Origin: Deltaproteobacteria bacterium
Lineage (GTDB): Bacteria > Desulfobacterota > DSM-4660 > Desulfatiglandales > HGW-15
Length of the DNA stretch: 50,963 nucleotides
Direction: 5' to 3'
NCBI GenBank assembly: GCA_020060215.1
Contig: JAGVAP010000140.1
Coordinates: forward strand, 1-50,963
Part shown: piece by piece, positions 1-9,013 of the stretch
How the letters are laid out: every line of letters starts with the position of its first letter
Numbering within the stretch: the first letter of the stretch is position 1
Program-made: the position numbers and the translations under genes
The notes under the pieces: generated by a model
What the model was told of the DNA's origin: nothing
Database searches by the model: none
What the model saw: the letters and a program-made list of their open reading frames with translations, nothing else

Positions 1-2
1 AC

Positions 3-264
3 CGTGACGATTACATTGAGCGGCTCTCTGGTCTTTTGCAGGACACGAAGACCCTGTGTTACGCATGTGGTGCACAAGGGTGCTCTGGTCAGTCCATATT
101 GCCACTCTGGAGTTGCCGATCTCCGGAAGCGAAGTGGCGCGCCGATTTCACATCGACCGCTCGCCGTTCAGCAGGGCGGCGCATCGGGTACGCAATGTCC
201 GGACCTCACCACGGCTGTCAAGGCAATCCTTGCTCTGCTCCTGCCGGTCACAAGTCAACGATGA
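3..264 (+). pseudogene. Degraded C-terminal tail of a REP-associated (Y1/RAYT) transposase with DnaA-like helix-turn-helix
   Basis: No single frame reads through, but two overlapping frames join into a plausible protein end. Frame 2 (about 107-200) gives ISGSEVARRFHIDRS followed by SRAAHRVRN. Frame 1 (about 196-264) continues with PDLTTAVKAILALL and ends at a TGA. Together this resembles the helix-turn-helix tail of RAYT-type transposases that carry a DnaA-like C-terminal domain. The upstream part (3-106) also looks shifted in frame, and the catalytic HUH part would lie left of the window. REP-like palindromes elsewhere in the window fit such a family. At least one frameshift is needed, so the gene is either decayed or contains a sequencing error. 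The family assignment comes from remembered motif shape, not a search. Confidence 0.45.
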
Positions 265-282
265 AACAACGTCCCCCTGTTG

Positions 283-1863
283 CTATTTCAGGTAGCGCTT
301 TATGACCTTGCCGGCGGGGTTCCTGGGTAGACTTTCCCTGAACTCGACGAATTTGGGCACTTTGTATCTTGCCAGAGACCTCCTGCAGAACTCCTGGATC
401 TCCTCCGCTGTCGCCTTTGCATCCGTTCTGAGAGCAACGACCGCCTTGACCTCTTCCCCGAAGATGGGGTCCGGTACCCCGACGACCGCGGCTTCCAGGA
501 TTTTGGGGTGGCGATACAACAGATTCTCGACTTCAAGGCTCCAGATCTTTTCGCCGCCGCGGTTGATCATGTCCTTCATTCGATCAAGGATATAGATGTA
601 CCCTTCTTCGTCCTTCCTGGCGATATCCCCGGTGTGCACCCATCCGTCTTCAATGATTTCTCGCGTTGCCTCCGGGTTGTTCCAGTATTCCTTGAAGCTC
701 AGACACCCTCTCACGAGGAGTTCTCCTGGTTCTCCCGGAGGTAACTCTCTTTGGGATGTGTCGACGATCCTGGTCTCCACGAGAGGGAGGGCACGACCGG
801 CGGAACCTATGTGACTCAAGGCGTCCTCGATACTCACTGTGGTCATGACCATACCTGAAGCCTCGCTAAGTCCATATCCGGGGCAGAGTTTCAACCCCGG
901 CAATTTTTCTCTGCAGGCGTTCAATAGCTCCACCGGACTTGCCGACCCTCCGGCCCCGTAACCCCGGAGAGTCTTCAGCTTGGCGTAGTCATATTCCGGC
1001 ACGTTGAGCATCAGCCACAAGACGGTTGGGACCCCGATCATGGTCGTGATCTTCTCCTCCTCAATGATCTTGAGGGCGTCCGGAGCAGTGAATCTGTCCA
1101 TGAACACGACCGGAATCCCCGCGTACACGGAACCGCAAAGGTTCATGGCGAGTCCGGTGACATGAAAAAGAGGGACCGGACACAAGTGTCTGTCTCTCCC
1201 AGGGCGCCAGTCGAACAGCTCACAATTGGACATCGCTTCGGCGATCATCCCTCTGTGGGTCAGCACGGCCCCTTTCGGCCTTCCGGTCGTCCCTGAGGTG
1301 TACATGATGACTGCGCTGTCCGTCTCATCCACCTGAACGTGAACGGAGTCGAGCTCTTGCTGTTTGAGCAGTTCCCGGTATTCATCCGAGTCGGTCACAA
1401 ATACCTTCCTCACCTGCCCGAGCCTTGGACGAATTTCGTTAATGACTTCATGAAACTCCGGGTCGACGATGACCATGACCGATCCCGAATCGCTGAGTTG
1501 AAAGGCAGCCTCCTCCCCTTTGTAAGCAGTGTTCAAAGGCACGGCGACGGCTCCCAATTTCATCACCGCGAAAAAGCTCACGGAGAAGGCCCACCCATTC
1601 TTTAACATCAAGGCAACCCGGTCTCCCTTCCTGACCCCATATCGGCGATAAAGGCCGGAGGAGACATGATCCACCATGGAAGCGAACCGTCCATAAGACA
1701 ACCTGGAATCAGGGCTGATGATTCCCTCCGAATCCCCGTGTTTCGCGGCCGTGTTCGCAAGTACCTCGGCCAGGTTTAAGCTTCTCTCCGCATACACCTT
1801 TTCTTTGTGGCCCCAGCGACTGGTCACCTCTTCAATCCTGTACTGGGTTGCAGTTCTTTCCAT
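283..1863 (-). CDS. AMP-dependent acyl-CoA synthetase (carboxylate-CoA ligase)
   Basis: This ANL-superfamily enzyme activates a carboxylic acid with ATP to an acyl-adenylate and transfers it to CoA in the cytoplasm. The P-loop motif MYTSGTTGRPKGA is followed by YGLSEASG, the hinge/TGD segment WVHTGDIARKDEEGYIYI, and the C-terminal PRNPAGKVIKRYLK with the catalytic lysine. At about 526 residues it has the normal length. The ATG at 1863 has GGGAGG four bases upstream. An in-frame ATG at 1875 has a weaker GAGGT. It lies downstream of a DctPQM TRAP transporter on the same strand, so it may activate the imported acid. The specificity (fatty, aromatic or other acid) cannot be read from sequence alone. 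Confidence 0.9.
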   Translation of the reverse strand: MERTATQYRIEEVTSRWGHKEKVYAERSLNLAEVLANTAAKHGDSEGIISPDSRLSYGRFASMVDHVSSGLYRRYGVRKGDRVALMLKNGWAFSVSFFAVMKLGAVAVPLNTAYKGEEAAFQLSDSGSVMVIVDPEFHEVINEIRPRLGQVRKVFVTDSDEYRELLKQQELDSVHVQVDETDSAVIMYTSGTTGRPKGAVLTHRGMIAEAMSNCELFDWRPGRDRHLCPVPLFHVTGLAMNLCGSVYAGIPVVFMDRFTAPDALKIIEEEKITTMIGVPTVLWLMLNVPEYDYAKLKTLRGYGAGGSASPVELLNACREKLPGLKLCPGYGLSEASGMVMTTVSIEDALSHIGSAGRALPLVETRIVDTSQRELPPGEPGELLVRGCLSFKEYWNNPEATREIIEDGWVHTGDIARKDEEGYIYILDRMKDMINRGGEKIWSLEVENLLYRHPKILEAAVVGVPDPIFGEEVKAVVALRTDAKATAEEIQEFCRRSLARYKVPKFVEFRESLPRNPAGKVIKRYLK

Positions 1864-1923
1864 TTGGCCTCCCATGGGCTTACCTCTTTCTTCTCCCCCT
1901 GCGCTCCATCTTCCCAGACCCCT

Positions 1924-3219
1924 TCAACCCATCAGCCTGGGAAGGTAGAGGCTGATCCCGGGGAAAACGACGATGATTCCAATGATGATGACGTATACGA
2001 ATGCGAATGGAATGACTCCCAGGAAGATCTCCTCCATGGAGACCTTGGTCACCCCTTGGACCACGTAGACGTTGATCGCCACGGGCGGCGTGATCATGCC
2101 CAGTTCCGCCACCATGCAGATGAGGACGCCGAACCATATGGGGTCAAAGCCCAACTGAAGAATGACCGGGAAGAAGATGGGGACCGTGAGCAGGATCATA
2201 CCCAGGGTGTCGAGAAACATTCCGAGAGGAATATACAAGACAAGCATTGCGACCACAATTCCCAGCCGCGGAACAGGCAGGTTTGTGATCCAGCCGCTCA
2301 CCTGACCGGGAAGTCCTGTTATCCCGAGAAAGATGTTGAAGATGCTCGCCCCGATGAGGATGAACAGGATGTATGAGGTGATTTGGGCGGAGTCTCTAAA
2401 CGCGGAAAGAAAGGCGGAAAAGGGCATGCGCTTCGTCAAAGCAAGGGCAAAAGCCCCAAAGGCACCGATACAGCCCGCCTCGGAAGGGGAGAACACTCCT
2501 ATGTACAAGCCGCCTATGACTATTACAAAAAGGACCAGCATCCCCCAAACACCCGCCAAAGAACGGACCCTTTCTTTCCATGGGAAGGCCTTGCCTGGAG
2601 GCCCCAGTGCAGGATCCCTTTTGCACATCAGAAGGATGATCAATCCAAAGGTTCCCGCAAGCAGCAAGCCGGGCAGAATCCCTGCGATAAACAAGGCCCC
2701 TATAGAGGTTTCCGTGATCATCCCCAGGATGATGAAGATCGTGCTGGGGGGGATTAAGATCCCCAGAGTCCCTCCTGCGGCTATCGTGCCGGCTGCGAGG
2801 CGGGAGTTGTACCGGTATCTCTTCATTTCAGGGAAAGCGATGGTCCCCATCGTGGCGGCCGAGGCGACGCTTGAACCGGTGCAGGCCGCAAAAGCGGTGC
2901 AGGCGCCCATGGTCGCCAAAGCCAGCCCGCCGGGTAGCCTTGACATGATCTTGTAAGCGGCATCGAAGAGGTTCCGGCTGATCCCGGAGTAGAAGGCAAG
3001 CTGCCCCATGAGCGTGAACAGAGGAACGGAGCAAAGCACGAAAGAGGCGACTTGTGAGTATGGATTTCCACCCAGAAGACTCAAAGCCGGCATCAACCCT
3101 TTCAGAACATACATGCCGACGAAACCCACCAGGGCAAAGGAGAAGCCGAGAGGCAAACCCAGAGCGGAGAGAAAAAGGAAGCCGAAGAGTGCCGCAAAAC
3201 CGATCGGTATGGGGGACAC
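1924..3219 (-). CDS. dctM: TRAP transporter large permease subunit (DctM family)
   Basis: The 431-residue polytopic membrane protein is the 12-TM ion-coupled transport subunit of a tripartite ATP-independent periplasmic transporter. DctM features are the hydrophobic segments throughout, ACTAFAACTGSSVASAATMG, and IAAGGTLGILIPPSTIFII. I chose the GTG at 3219 because AAGGAG lies four bases upstream and the small-subunit stop codon (3221-3223) ends one base before it, giving tight translational coupling. A TTG at 3237 would overlap dctQ and has no good ribosome site. The gene is third in the order dctP-dctQ-dctM, followed by an acyl-CoA ligase. Confidence 0.92.
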   Translation of the reverse strand: MSPIPIGFAALFGFLFLSALGLPLGFSFALVGFVGMYVLKGLMPALSLLGGNPYSQVASFVLCSVPLFTLMGQLAFYSGISRNLFDAAYKIMSRLPGGLALATMGACTAFAACTGSSVASAATMGTIAFPEMKRYRYNSRLAAGTIAAGGTLGILIPPSTIFIILGMITETSIGALFIAGILPGLLLAGTFGLIILLMCKRDPALGPPGKAFPWKERVRSLAGVWGMLVLFVIVIGGLYIGVFSPSEAGCIGAFGAFALALTKRMPFSAFLSAFRDSAQITSYILFILIGASIFNIFLGITGLPGQVSGWITNLPVPRLGIVVAMLVLYIPLGMFLDTLGMILLTVPIFFPVILQLGFDPIWFGVLICMVAELGMITPPVAINVYVVQGVTKVSMEEIFLGVIPFAFVYVIIIGIIVVFPGISLYLPRLMG

Positions 3220-3220
3220 G

Positions 3221-3724
3221 TTACTCCTTCTTTCCAAATTGGGTGATGTACTGAAGCATTTGAACGATCAGCACTAGGCACAGAGTGAATGCTCCAATCG
3301 GCACGAGGAGCTGGGGGAGGAACATAGGAACACCGATGGTCGGAATCGTTCTGCCCATCTGCCAAAAACTGATCACCAGCAGCCACCCCCTCCACAGGAT
3401 CAGCGCGGAGATGACGAGGGCACAGCCGCTCGTGAAGAGCCCCAAGATGGTCTGGGTCCGGGAGGAGAGGTGGGAAATGACGATCTCCATTGTCACATGT
3501 GCCTTTTTTTCCTGGGTGTAGCCCAACCCCAAGAGAACGATGGCAGGGAGGAGGATCTCGAAGACCTCCAACGTCCCAAGAATGGGCTTGTTGAAGAGGT
3601 ACCTGCCGAACACATCGACCGTTCCCAGAGCCATCATAAAAAACAGCAAGCCCATGCAGAGATATCTGAGTGCGCTATTGATCCGACGAACTGTTTTTGC
3701 CAGTGTCTCGACCATATCAGGCAT
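3221..3724 (-). CDS. dctQ: TRAP transporter small permease subunit (DctQ family)
   Basis: The 167-residue protein has four predicted membrane segments, for example YLCMGLLFFMMALGTVDVFG near the N-terminus and LLVPIGAFTLCLVLIVQML near the end. This is typical of the DctQ subunit that partners DctM. The ATG at 3724 follows GAGGGAG at good spacing. A longer in-frame start at 3772 adds an implausible polar leader. The stop codon sits immediately before the dctM GTG. The stretch 3725-3999 between dctQ and dctP holds no gene that I can support. Confidence 0.88.
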   Translation of the reverse strand: MPDMVETLAKTVRRINSALRYLCMGLLFFMMALGTVDVFGRYLFNKPILGTLEVFEILLPAIVLLGLGYTQEKKAHVTMEIVISHLSSRTQTILGLFTSGCALVISALILWRGWLLVISFWQMGRTIPTIGVPMFLPQLLVPIGAFTLCLVLIVQMLQYITQFGKKE

Positions 3725-3999
3725 GAAATTCTCCCTCGATCCCTTTTCCAGGCTGTAACCGTTCCGTCCCACCCCTTTCTCCGTAATCGCATTTGGTCCG
3801 TGGTTGCTCGTAGCTGGCCCCGGTCCCTCTTCAAAACGAAAGCCTCTGCTGATCTAGCGCATGCCGGGCTCGGGCGGTCCGAACATCCCTTCCCCCCCGA
3901 CCGAGTTGACAAGGGGTGGCGGTCGCGCGCCCTCGTGTTTGAAAAGGGACCAACTCCTTAGGGCTGTCTTGTCAAAGAGCTGGACGGTTGCCGTTGGTT

Positions 4000-5064
4000 C
4001 TATTTCGGCAATACGAACGGCGCCTTAGCCCCCGACTTTTCCAGGGCATCATAAAGGTCCGCAAGCGCCTTCTTGCCTGGAAGCCCCTTTCCCTCCAACC
4101 TGGTTTCCCACGTCTTGAAAATTGGCGCAACCATCCGGTCCATCTTCTTCAACTCCGCCTCACTCCAGGCAAGGGTCTCCACCTTTCGTTCGCGTGCGAA
4201 TGCAAGGCCCTTTTCATTGTATTCGTCGAAAGCGCGGGCACCGAAGAGCGAAAGGCTGTCCACGTTGGCTTCCACGTATTTCTTCCCTTCCTCGGGCAGA
4301 TTCTGGAACGATTTCTTGTTCATCGCAAAAGTCTGCGTGGTCGTTCCGAGATTGGTCATGATCACGTATTTGGCCACTTCGCCGATCTTGAAAGCAGCGG
4401 CCATATCCCCACAGGCCCAAGTGGCATGAATGATCCCCTTTTGCATGGCGGTATAGATCTCGCCCGCAGGCATGCTCACGGGCACCGCACCGAGTGCCTT
4501 CGTCACCTCCACGAAGGTCGGGGAAGGGCACCGCAGTTTCTTGCCTGCCAGCTCTTCCACATTTGTGATCTTGACATTGCTCCAAAGCTGGTACGGCCCG
4601 ATTGCGTAAAAAAAGAGAAGCTTCACGTTGCTGTAGTCCTTATCGTAATAGCCCTTCTTCCGCGTCTCGATAATAGCTTTCGTCAGCACCTCGGCGGTGG
4701 GGTAGCGAATGGGCAGCTCGATCATCTCGGTAAATGGGAACACGTCCGGCGTGTAGCCCGCATTGAAGTGGCCCCAATCGATGATGTTCTGGATCAGCCG
4801 CGTGTAGAGCTCGGGGACAGGCCCCAGTGCGGATGCAGTGTGCCAATTGGTCTTCACCGCGCCACCGGTCGCCTTCTCCAAGCCCTTAGCGAACTCGGGG
4901 CCGATCACTTTTGCAGGGACGCTCATCGTCGGCACCCATGTCTCACCCGTCAGGGTGATTCCTGCTCCAGACGCAGGAAACGGCACAACCACCGCCAGCG
5001 CCACCAAAAGGACCAAACCCACCCATGCGATCATTCCTCTGCCTTGAAACAATCTTGGTCTCAT
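4000..5064 (-). CDS. dctP: TRAP transporter solute-binding protein (DctP family)
   Basis: The 354-residue periplasmic binding protein captures the substrate for the DctQM permease. A Sec signal peptide is clear: basic MRPRLFQGRG, a hydrophobic core MIAWVGLVLLVALAVVV, then an Ala-Ser-Gly-Ala cleavage region. The body contains DctP-type segments such as ELAGKKLRCPSPTFVEVTKA and VPVSMPAGEIYTAMQKGIIH, which cover the hinge and conserved Arg region. The ATG at 5064 has AAAGGAGGAGG seven bases upstream. The longer frame to 5145 lacks such a site. It is the first of three transporter genes and lies just downstream of a single-domain response regulator. The ligand is probably an organic acid, inferred from the family and the adjacent ligase. 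Confidence 0.92.
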   Translation of the reverse strand: MRPRLFQGRGMIAWVGLVLLVALAVVVPFPASGAGITLTGETWVPTMSVPAKVIGPEFAKGLEKATGGAVKTNWHTASALGPVPELYTRLIQNIIDWGHFNAGYTPDVFPFTEMIELPIRYPTAEVLTKAIIETRKKGYYDKDYSNVKLLFFYAIGPYQLWSNVKITNVEELAGKKLRCPSPTFVEVTKALGAVPVSMPAGEIYTAMQKGIIHATWACGDMAAAFKIGEVAKYVIMTNLGTTTQTFAMNKKSFQNLPEEGKKYVEANVDSLSLFGARAFDEYNEKGLAFARERKVETLAWSEAELKKMDRMVAPIFKTWETRLEGKGLPGKKALADLYDALEKSGAKAPFVLPK

Positions 5065-5157
5065 TTTTGTCCTCCTCCTTTGGGTGATTGATGTCGCACT
5101 CCGTATCACCGAACCGTGATTACGATTGTCCACGGTCTCCGGCAACCTCCAGCGTCT

Positions 5158-5721
5158 TTATTCAGGTTTACCCCCCGAGCCGCCGTCTTCCACCGTTCCA
5201 GTCGCAGCAGGGGTCGCACACCCCATGTTCTTGAGCTTCTCATCCCAAAATTCCTTGTGCTGTTCCCTCCAATGGGGTCCGTTGAATTTCATGTTTCCGT
5301 CAAAGAACCCACAGAGTCTTTTGTACCACCTTACCCATGGGTTCTCCATCTTTTGCCTGGCCTCCAGGACATCCGCCACAAACGTGGCGATCTCGGTGAT
5401 GTGCTCCTTTGGAACGAAATAGGAGGCCCCTTCCTCGGCAGACTTCTTCAAGCTTTCCACGTTTAAGGAATGGGCGGTGAGCATGAGAGCCGGGATCTCC
5501 TTTTGTGCGGCGAGCTTGAGCAAGTCAAAGCCTTTGACTCCCATGATGTCGAGAACGACCGCGTCGTAACGCTCGTTTTCAAGGAGCTCCTTTGCCGTCT
5601 CAAAGGTCGAAGCACGATCCACCATGCAGGCGCTTAAGAGCTCAGTCAACACATCGAGGATGTCCGGTTCGTCATCGACGATCAGCACCCTTTTGCCTTG
5701 AAGGAGATTTCTCGTTTCCAT
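5158..5721 (-). CDS. Response regulator with receiver domain and no DNA-binding output domain
   Basis: The 187-residue protein begins with a CheY-like receiver domain. The acidic pocket VDDEPD is at residues 15-20, the phosphoacceptor D58 is in VVLDIMG, the conserved Thr is in MLTAHS, and Lys is in VPKEH. The last 60 or so residues form a Trp-rich tail (NPWVRWYKRLCGFFDG) with no recognisable DNA-binding or enzymatic output. It precedes dctP on the same strand with a gap of about 90 bases, so it may be co-transcribed with the TRAP genes. No histidine kinase is adjacent. The downstream partner is unknown. Confidence 0.85.
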   Translation of the reverse strand: METRNLLQGKRVLIVDDEPDILDVLTELLSACMVDRASTFETAKELLENERYDAVVLDIMGVKGFDLLKLAAQKEIPALMLTAHSLNVESLKKSAEEGASYFVPKEHITEIATFVADVLEARQKMENPWVRWYKRLCGFFDGNMKFNGPHWREQHKEFWDEKLKNMGCATPAATGTVEDGGSGGKPE

Positions 5722-5839
5722 TATCCCACTTCCTCGAGCGAAAACGGCTATAGCCCTTGTTCGCTATTATGTGACGTATGCGCCTAGGTGGTCGCCTGCT
5801 ATGGTTCTCCGACTAGTACCCTGCCGACTTGGGCAATTC

Positions 5840-6075
5840 TCAGAGCCTTACCACCTTGGCATCCCGGCAAGACCCTTCTATATCATATCCGTCGACAAGA
5901 CCATATCCCATCGTGCAACTGGAGAGCATCATCGTCACCCTCACTCCGGTCTGGACGGCACACCATTTCGCCGCGGCGATGCGTTTCGGGTCAGGTCTGC
6001 CGATGTCGATCATCCAACCCGCCTGCCAGGTCAGAACGCGGGCAGATTCCACCATCATGGCCGTTTCCGCCAACG
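5840..6075 (-). pseudogene. Acyl-CoA dehydrogenase C-terminal fragment
   Basis: This minus-strand frame reads LAETAMMVESARVLTWQAGW, then AAAKWCAVQTGVRVT, then GYDIEGSCRDAKVVRL and a stop. It lines up with the C-terminal helical domain of acyl-CoA dehydrogenases; compare the intact gene at 15188-16333 (IAEMATMIENARHLYYKSAW, MAKWYGGQTGVRVADEA, YDVERFYRDAKIVEIYE). The N-terminal and middle domains are missing. The usual HGGYG is replaced by CTMGYG, and the chain stops right after RDAK, before the normal IYEG end. It starts within a few bases of the stop codon of the molybdopterin enzyme (6082), so it appears to be a recombination scar. I see no ribosome site or start. Confidence 0.75.
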
Positions 6076-6081
6076 GGGAAC

Positions 6082-8199
6082 TCAGGCCTTGTAGACCCTG
6101 CACAGAAAAGACCGCCATGACTCCGAGCCCGTGTGCGGGTCGCAGGGGATATCGGCTGTGAGCATGCTCACGCTGGACTCCCTGAAGCCGTAGTCGGGGG
6201 GGCTGCTTTCCGGAAACCACCACCCGTGCTGAGCGCTGACCACTCTGGGGTCGACATCTTCCGTCAGGCGGGCCCTTTGCCTGATCCTCCCCCTGGGACT
6301 CTCGATCCACACCCAATCCCCGTCCTCAACCCCCAGGCTCGCGGCGGTTGCGGGATGGATCTCCAAAAGAGGGTCCGGATTCCTTTTTCGGAGTGAAGGA
6401 ATCTGCCTTCCCTCTGTATGAAAGAAGGGCTGAATTCTCGCTCCGGTTGTGATGATCAGAGGATACCGCCCGAGCAGGTCAGGGGTGGAATAGGGACTCT
6501 CCGGCGGCTCCACCACAGAGGGCAGCGGGTCATATCCAAGGGCCGCCAACCTCGAGCAGCGCAGCTCAAACCTGCCTGAAGCTGTCCTGAATCCGTCCCG
6601 GAGGTGCTTCCGGTACTGCATCCGCCCTTGGATCACCCCCTTTTCCTTGAACTCCTCAAAGGTGACGTTCGAGTCCCTGAGAACCCAGTCACAGTAATCG
6701 CGGACATTCTTCCATGGGAAGCATTCTTCCATCCCCATTCGGCGCGCCAAATCAATGAGGATGTCCTTATCATCTCTGCATTCCCCGATGGTGGCCGCCT
6801 TTTGCCGCACAAGGACGCACCATACAAAGTGAACATCGGCCACATCGTCGGTCTCGAGCCAGCTGGCCGCAGGCAGGAGGATGTCGGCCATCTGGGCAGT
6901 CGGAGTCATGAACAGCTCGGATGCAACCGTAAAATCGATCTTCTTGAATGCTGCGGCCATTCGCTCGGTGTAGCTGTGCCCCAGGAATGTGTTTGTGCCC
7001 ATGAGAAAAAGCGCCTTCACCGGGTAAGGGTTCTCGGTGAGAACGGCATCCCAGAAATCTCTCGGGTGCACAACCTGGGGGAGCACCCTGTAGCGCCCCG
7101 CCCCGATTTTTTTTCCCAAGGCCTCGGGAGAAAGCCTTCCAGGCAGAACAATCTCGGGGTTCAGTCGTGGGGCCTGAATGACGACGCCCTCGGGGGGGAC
7201 CCAGAATACGTCTCCTCCCGGGACGTCGATGTTTCCGGTGATGCCCGAGAGAAGCAGAATGGCCCGAATGGTCTGAAAGCTGTTGATGTTCTGATCTATG
7301 GCCACACCCCATTGAATGCATGCCGGTTTGGTGGCCGCATACGCCCGGGCCGCCTCACGTATGGTCTCCGCCGGCACCCAGGCGATCTCCGCCATCCTCT
7401 CGGCCGGATAGCGCTTCGCCCTCTCTGCGAGTTCGTCAAAACCGACGGTCCAGTTCGCCACGAAATCCCTGTCGTAAAGCCCCTCTTCAATGATGGTGTT
7501 GAGCATCCCCATGGCAACGGCATCATCCGTCCCCGGCCGAAGCTGCACCCAATGGTCCGCCTTGGAGGCGATCTCCGTTCTCCTGGGATCGATCACAATG
7601 AGCCTCGCCCCCCCCTTGATGGTCCGGCTCAGCTGGTTGCCGCACATGCCGTCGGATGCCCCGGTCTCGGTGATGTTGCATCCCCAGACCACCACACATT
7701 TCGGGGTTGTTCCCCCAAATCCATAGTAATCGCATACCGGCAGCGTACCGCACGTCATTGCCGATGCAGCCAATCGGGGTGCATAGCAGACGTGCGCAAA
7801 GGTGACCCGGTTGGGGGTCCCAAGGCTATTCAGGAACCGATGGAAGAACACGTAGTAGGGCCTGCCCGTCCCGTAAGCGCCGGCGATGGACTCGGCCCCG
7901 AATTCTGCCTTGAGCCTCAGGAGCTTATCTGAGACCGTGTCGAGGGCCTCATCCCAGCTGATCCTCTGCCACTTGTTTTCTCCCCGCTCACCCGCTCTCT
8001 TGAGGGGGTATTGGAGCCGCTCGGGGTGGTAGAGGAGTTCCACCGAGGCCTTTCCCTTCGAGCAGATGTACCCGCGTGAGGTGGGGCACTCGGGATCCCC
8101 TGAGACCTTCACCACCTTTCCATTTTCCAGGTGAACCAGGACCCCGCAGACGCCGTGACACATCCTGCAGCACGAACGAAGAACCCTCTTTTCACCCAT
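6082..8199 (-). CDS. Cytoplasmic molybdopterin (Mo/W-bisMGD) oxidoreductase, DMSO-reductase superfamily
   Basis: The 705-residue enzyme has an N-terminal [4Fe-4S] motif C11-x2-C14-x3-C18-x27-C46. It is followed by YPLKRAGERGENKWQRISWD, typical of the Molybdop_Fe4S4 boundary, and the MGD-binding segments VVWGCNITETGASDG, LIVIDPRRTEIASKADHWV and LRPGTDDAVAMGMLNTIIE. A C-terminal molydop_binding domain begins near YPLIITTGARIQPFFHTEGR. A Cys in FAHVCYAPR sits where a metal-ligating Cys is usual. There is no Tat signal, so it is cytoplasmic. The overall build resembles acetylene-hydratase-like and other cytosolic members. No small Fe-S subunit is adjacent. The ATG at 8199 follows AAAGGGG. The reaction is not assignable. 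Confidence 0.88.
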   Translation of the reverse strand: MGEKRVLRSCCRMCHGVCGVLVHLENGKVVKVSGDPECPTSRGYICSKGKASVELLYHPERLQYPLKRAGERGENKWQRISWDEALDTVSDKLLRLKAEFGAESIAGAYGTGRPYYVFFHRFLNSLGTPNRVTFAHVCYAPRLAASAMTCGTLPVCDYYGFGGTTPKCVVVWGCNITETGASDGMCGNQLSRTIKGGARLIVIDPRRTEIASKADHWVQLRPGTDDAVAMGMLNTIIEEGLYDRDFVANWTVGFDELAERAKRYPAERMAEIAWVPAETIREAARAYAATKPACIQWGVAIDQNINSFQTIRAILLLSGITGNIDVPGGDVFWVPPEGVVIQAPRLNPEIVLPGRLSPEALGKKIGAGRYRVLPQVVHPRDFWDAVLTENPYPVKALFLMGTNTFLGHSYTERMAAAFKKIDFTVASELFMTPTAQMADILLPAASWLETDDVADVHFVWCVLVRQKAATIGECRDDKDILIDLARRMGMEECFPWKNVRDYCDWVLRDSNVTFEEFKEKGVIQGRMQYRKHLRDGFRTASGRFELRCSRLAALGYDPLPSVVEPPESPYSTPDLLGRYPLIITTGARIQPFFHTEGRQIPSLRKRNPDPLLEIHPATAASLGVEDGDWVWIESPRGRIRQRARLTEDVDPRVVSAQHGWWFPESSPPDYGFRESSVSMLTADIPCDPHTGSESWRSFLCRVYKA

Positions 8200-8302
8200 G
8201 GTCCAGCCCCTTTCGAGTCACACGGTCCACCAGGATGGAAGAGTGGAAAACGGGAAGCCGAGACGGGAAAGCGCCTTTGTCTCTTCGGCGGTGAAGCGGG
8301 GT

Positions 8303-9013
8303 CTAGAGACCAAGATAGGCCTGCTTCACCTTTTCGTTTCGTACCAGACTTTCAGCCGAATCTTCGAGAACGACCAACCCTGCTTCCAGAACGTACCCGC
8401 GGCCAGCAATCCTGAGAGATTCTGCCGCGTTCTGTTCCACGAGCAGGATGGACCTCCCTTGCTGTCCGATGCGCAGGATACTGTCCATCACGGCAGTTAC
8501 CACCATCGGCGCCAGCCCGAGGGAAGGCTCGTCCAGCATCAACAGCCTGGGATTGGACATCAGAGCCCGACCGATCGCCACCATCGTCTGTTCCCCCCCG
8601 GAAAGCATTCCGACGGCCTGCTTGCTCCTCCCCTTCAGGACCGGGAAAAGGTCATAGACCATCTGCCTCGATGTTTGCACGAGGGGGCGGTCTTTCCTGC
8701 AAACAAAGGCGCCCATCTCCAGATTCTTGAAAACCGGCATCCTAGGGAAAAGCAATCTGCCTTCCGGCGAAAGCACGACTCCAAGTCTCACAATGGCATG
8801 AGGACTCATGTGGTCGAGTCTTTGTCCGCCGTAGCTGATGCTCCCGCTCTTGGGCTTCAGAAGGCCTGAAATGGTTTTCAGCAGGGTGGTTTTGCCGGCC
8901 CCGTTCGCGCCCAGGATGGCAACGACCTCTCCGCTGTCCACCCCTATGGAAATCCCTCTCAGGGCATCAAAGGATCCGTATGAGGCATGGACGCCACGAA
9001 TATCAAGGAGCAT
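8303..9013 (-). CDS. livF: Branched-chain-type ABC transporter ATP-binding protein LivF
   Basis: The 236-residue ABC ATPase carries Walker A GANGAGKTT, the signature MLSGGEQTMVAIGRALMSNP, Walker B LLMLDEPSLGLAP, and the LivF-typical end VLEDSAESLVRNEKVKQAYLGL. With LivG it energises a HAAT-family importer. The ATG at 9013 has GGGAGG about six bases upstream and overlaps the livG stop by 11 bases. A longer in-frame start at 9106 lies inside livG and is not supported. It is the last of five Liv-type genes running livK-H-M-G-F. In anaerobes such transporters often import aromatic or other organic acids, so the substrate is open. Confidence 0.93.
   Translation of the reverse strand: MLLDIRGVHASYGSFDALRGISIGVDSGEVVAILGANGAGKTTLLKTISGLLKPKSGSISYGGQRLDHMSPHAIVRLGVVLSPEGRLLFPRMPVFKNLEMGAFVCRKDRPLVQTSRQMVYDLFPVLKGRSKQAVGMLSGGEQTMVAIGRALMSNPRLLMLDEPSLGLAPMVVTAVMDSILRIGQQGRSILLVEQNAAESLRIAGRGYVLEAGLVVLEDSAESLVRNEKVKQAYLGL

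Noticed and set aside
6082..8199. Formate dehydrogenase or polysulfide reductase assignment
   Set aside because: No Tat signal, no Fe-S or membrane subunit genes and no FDH-type Sec/Cys-His motif. Only superfamily membership is supported.
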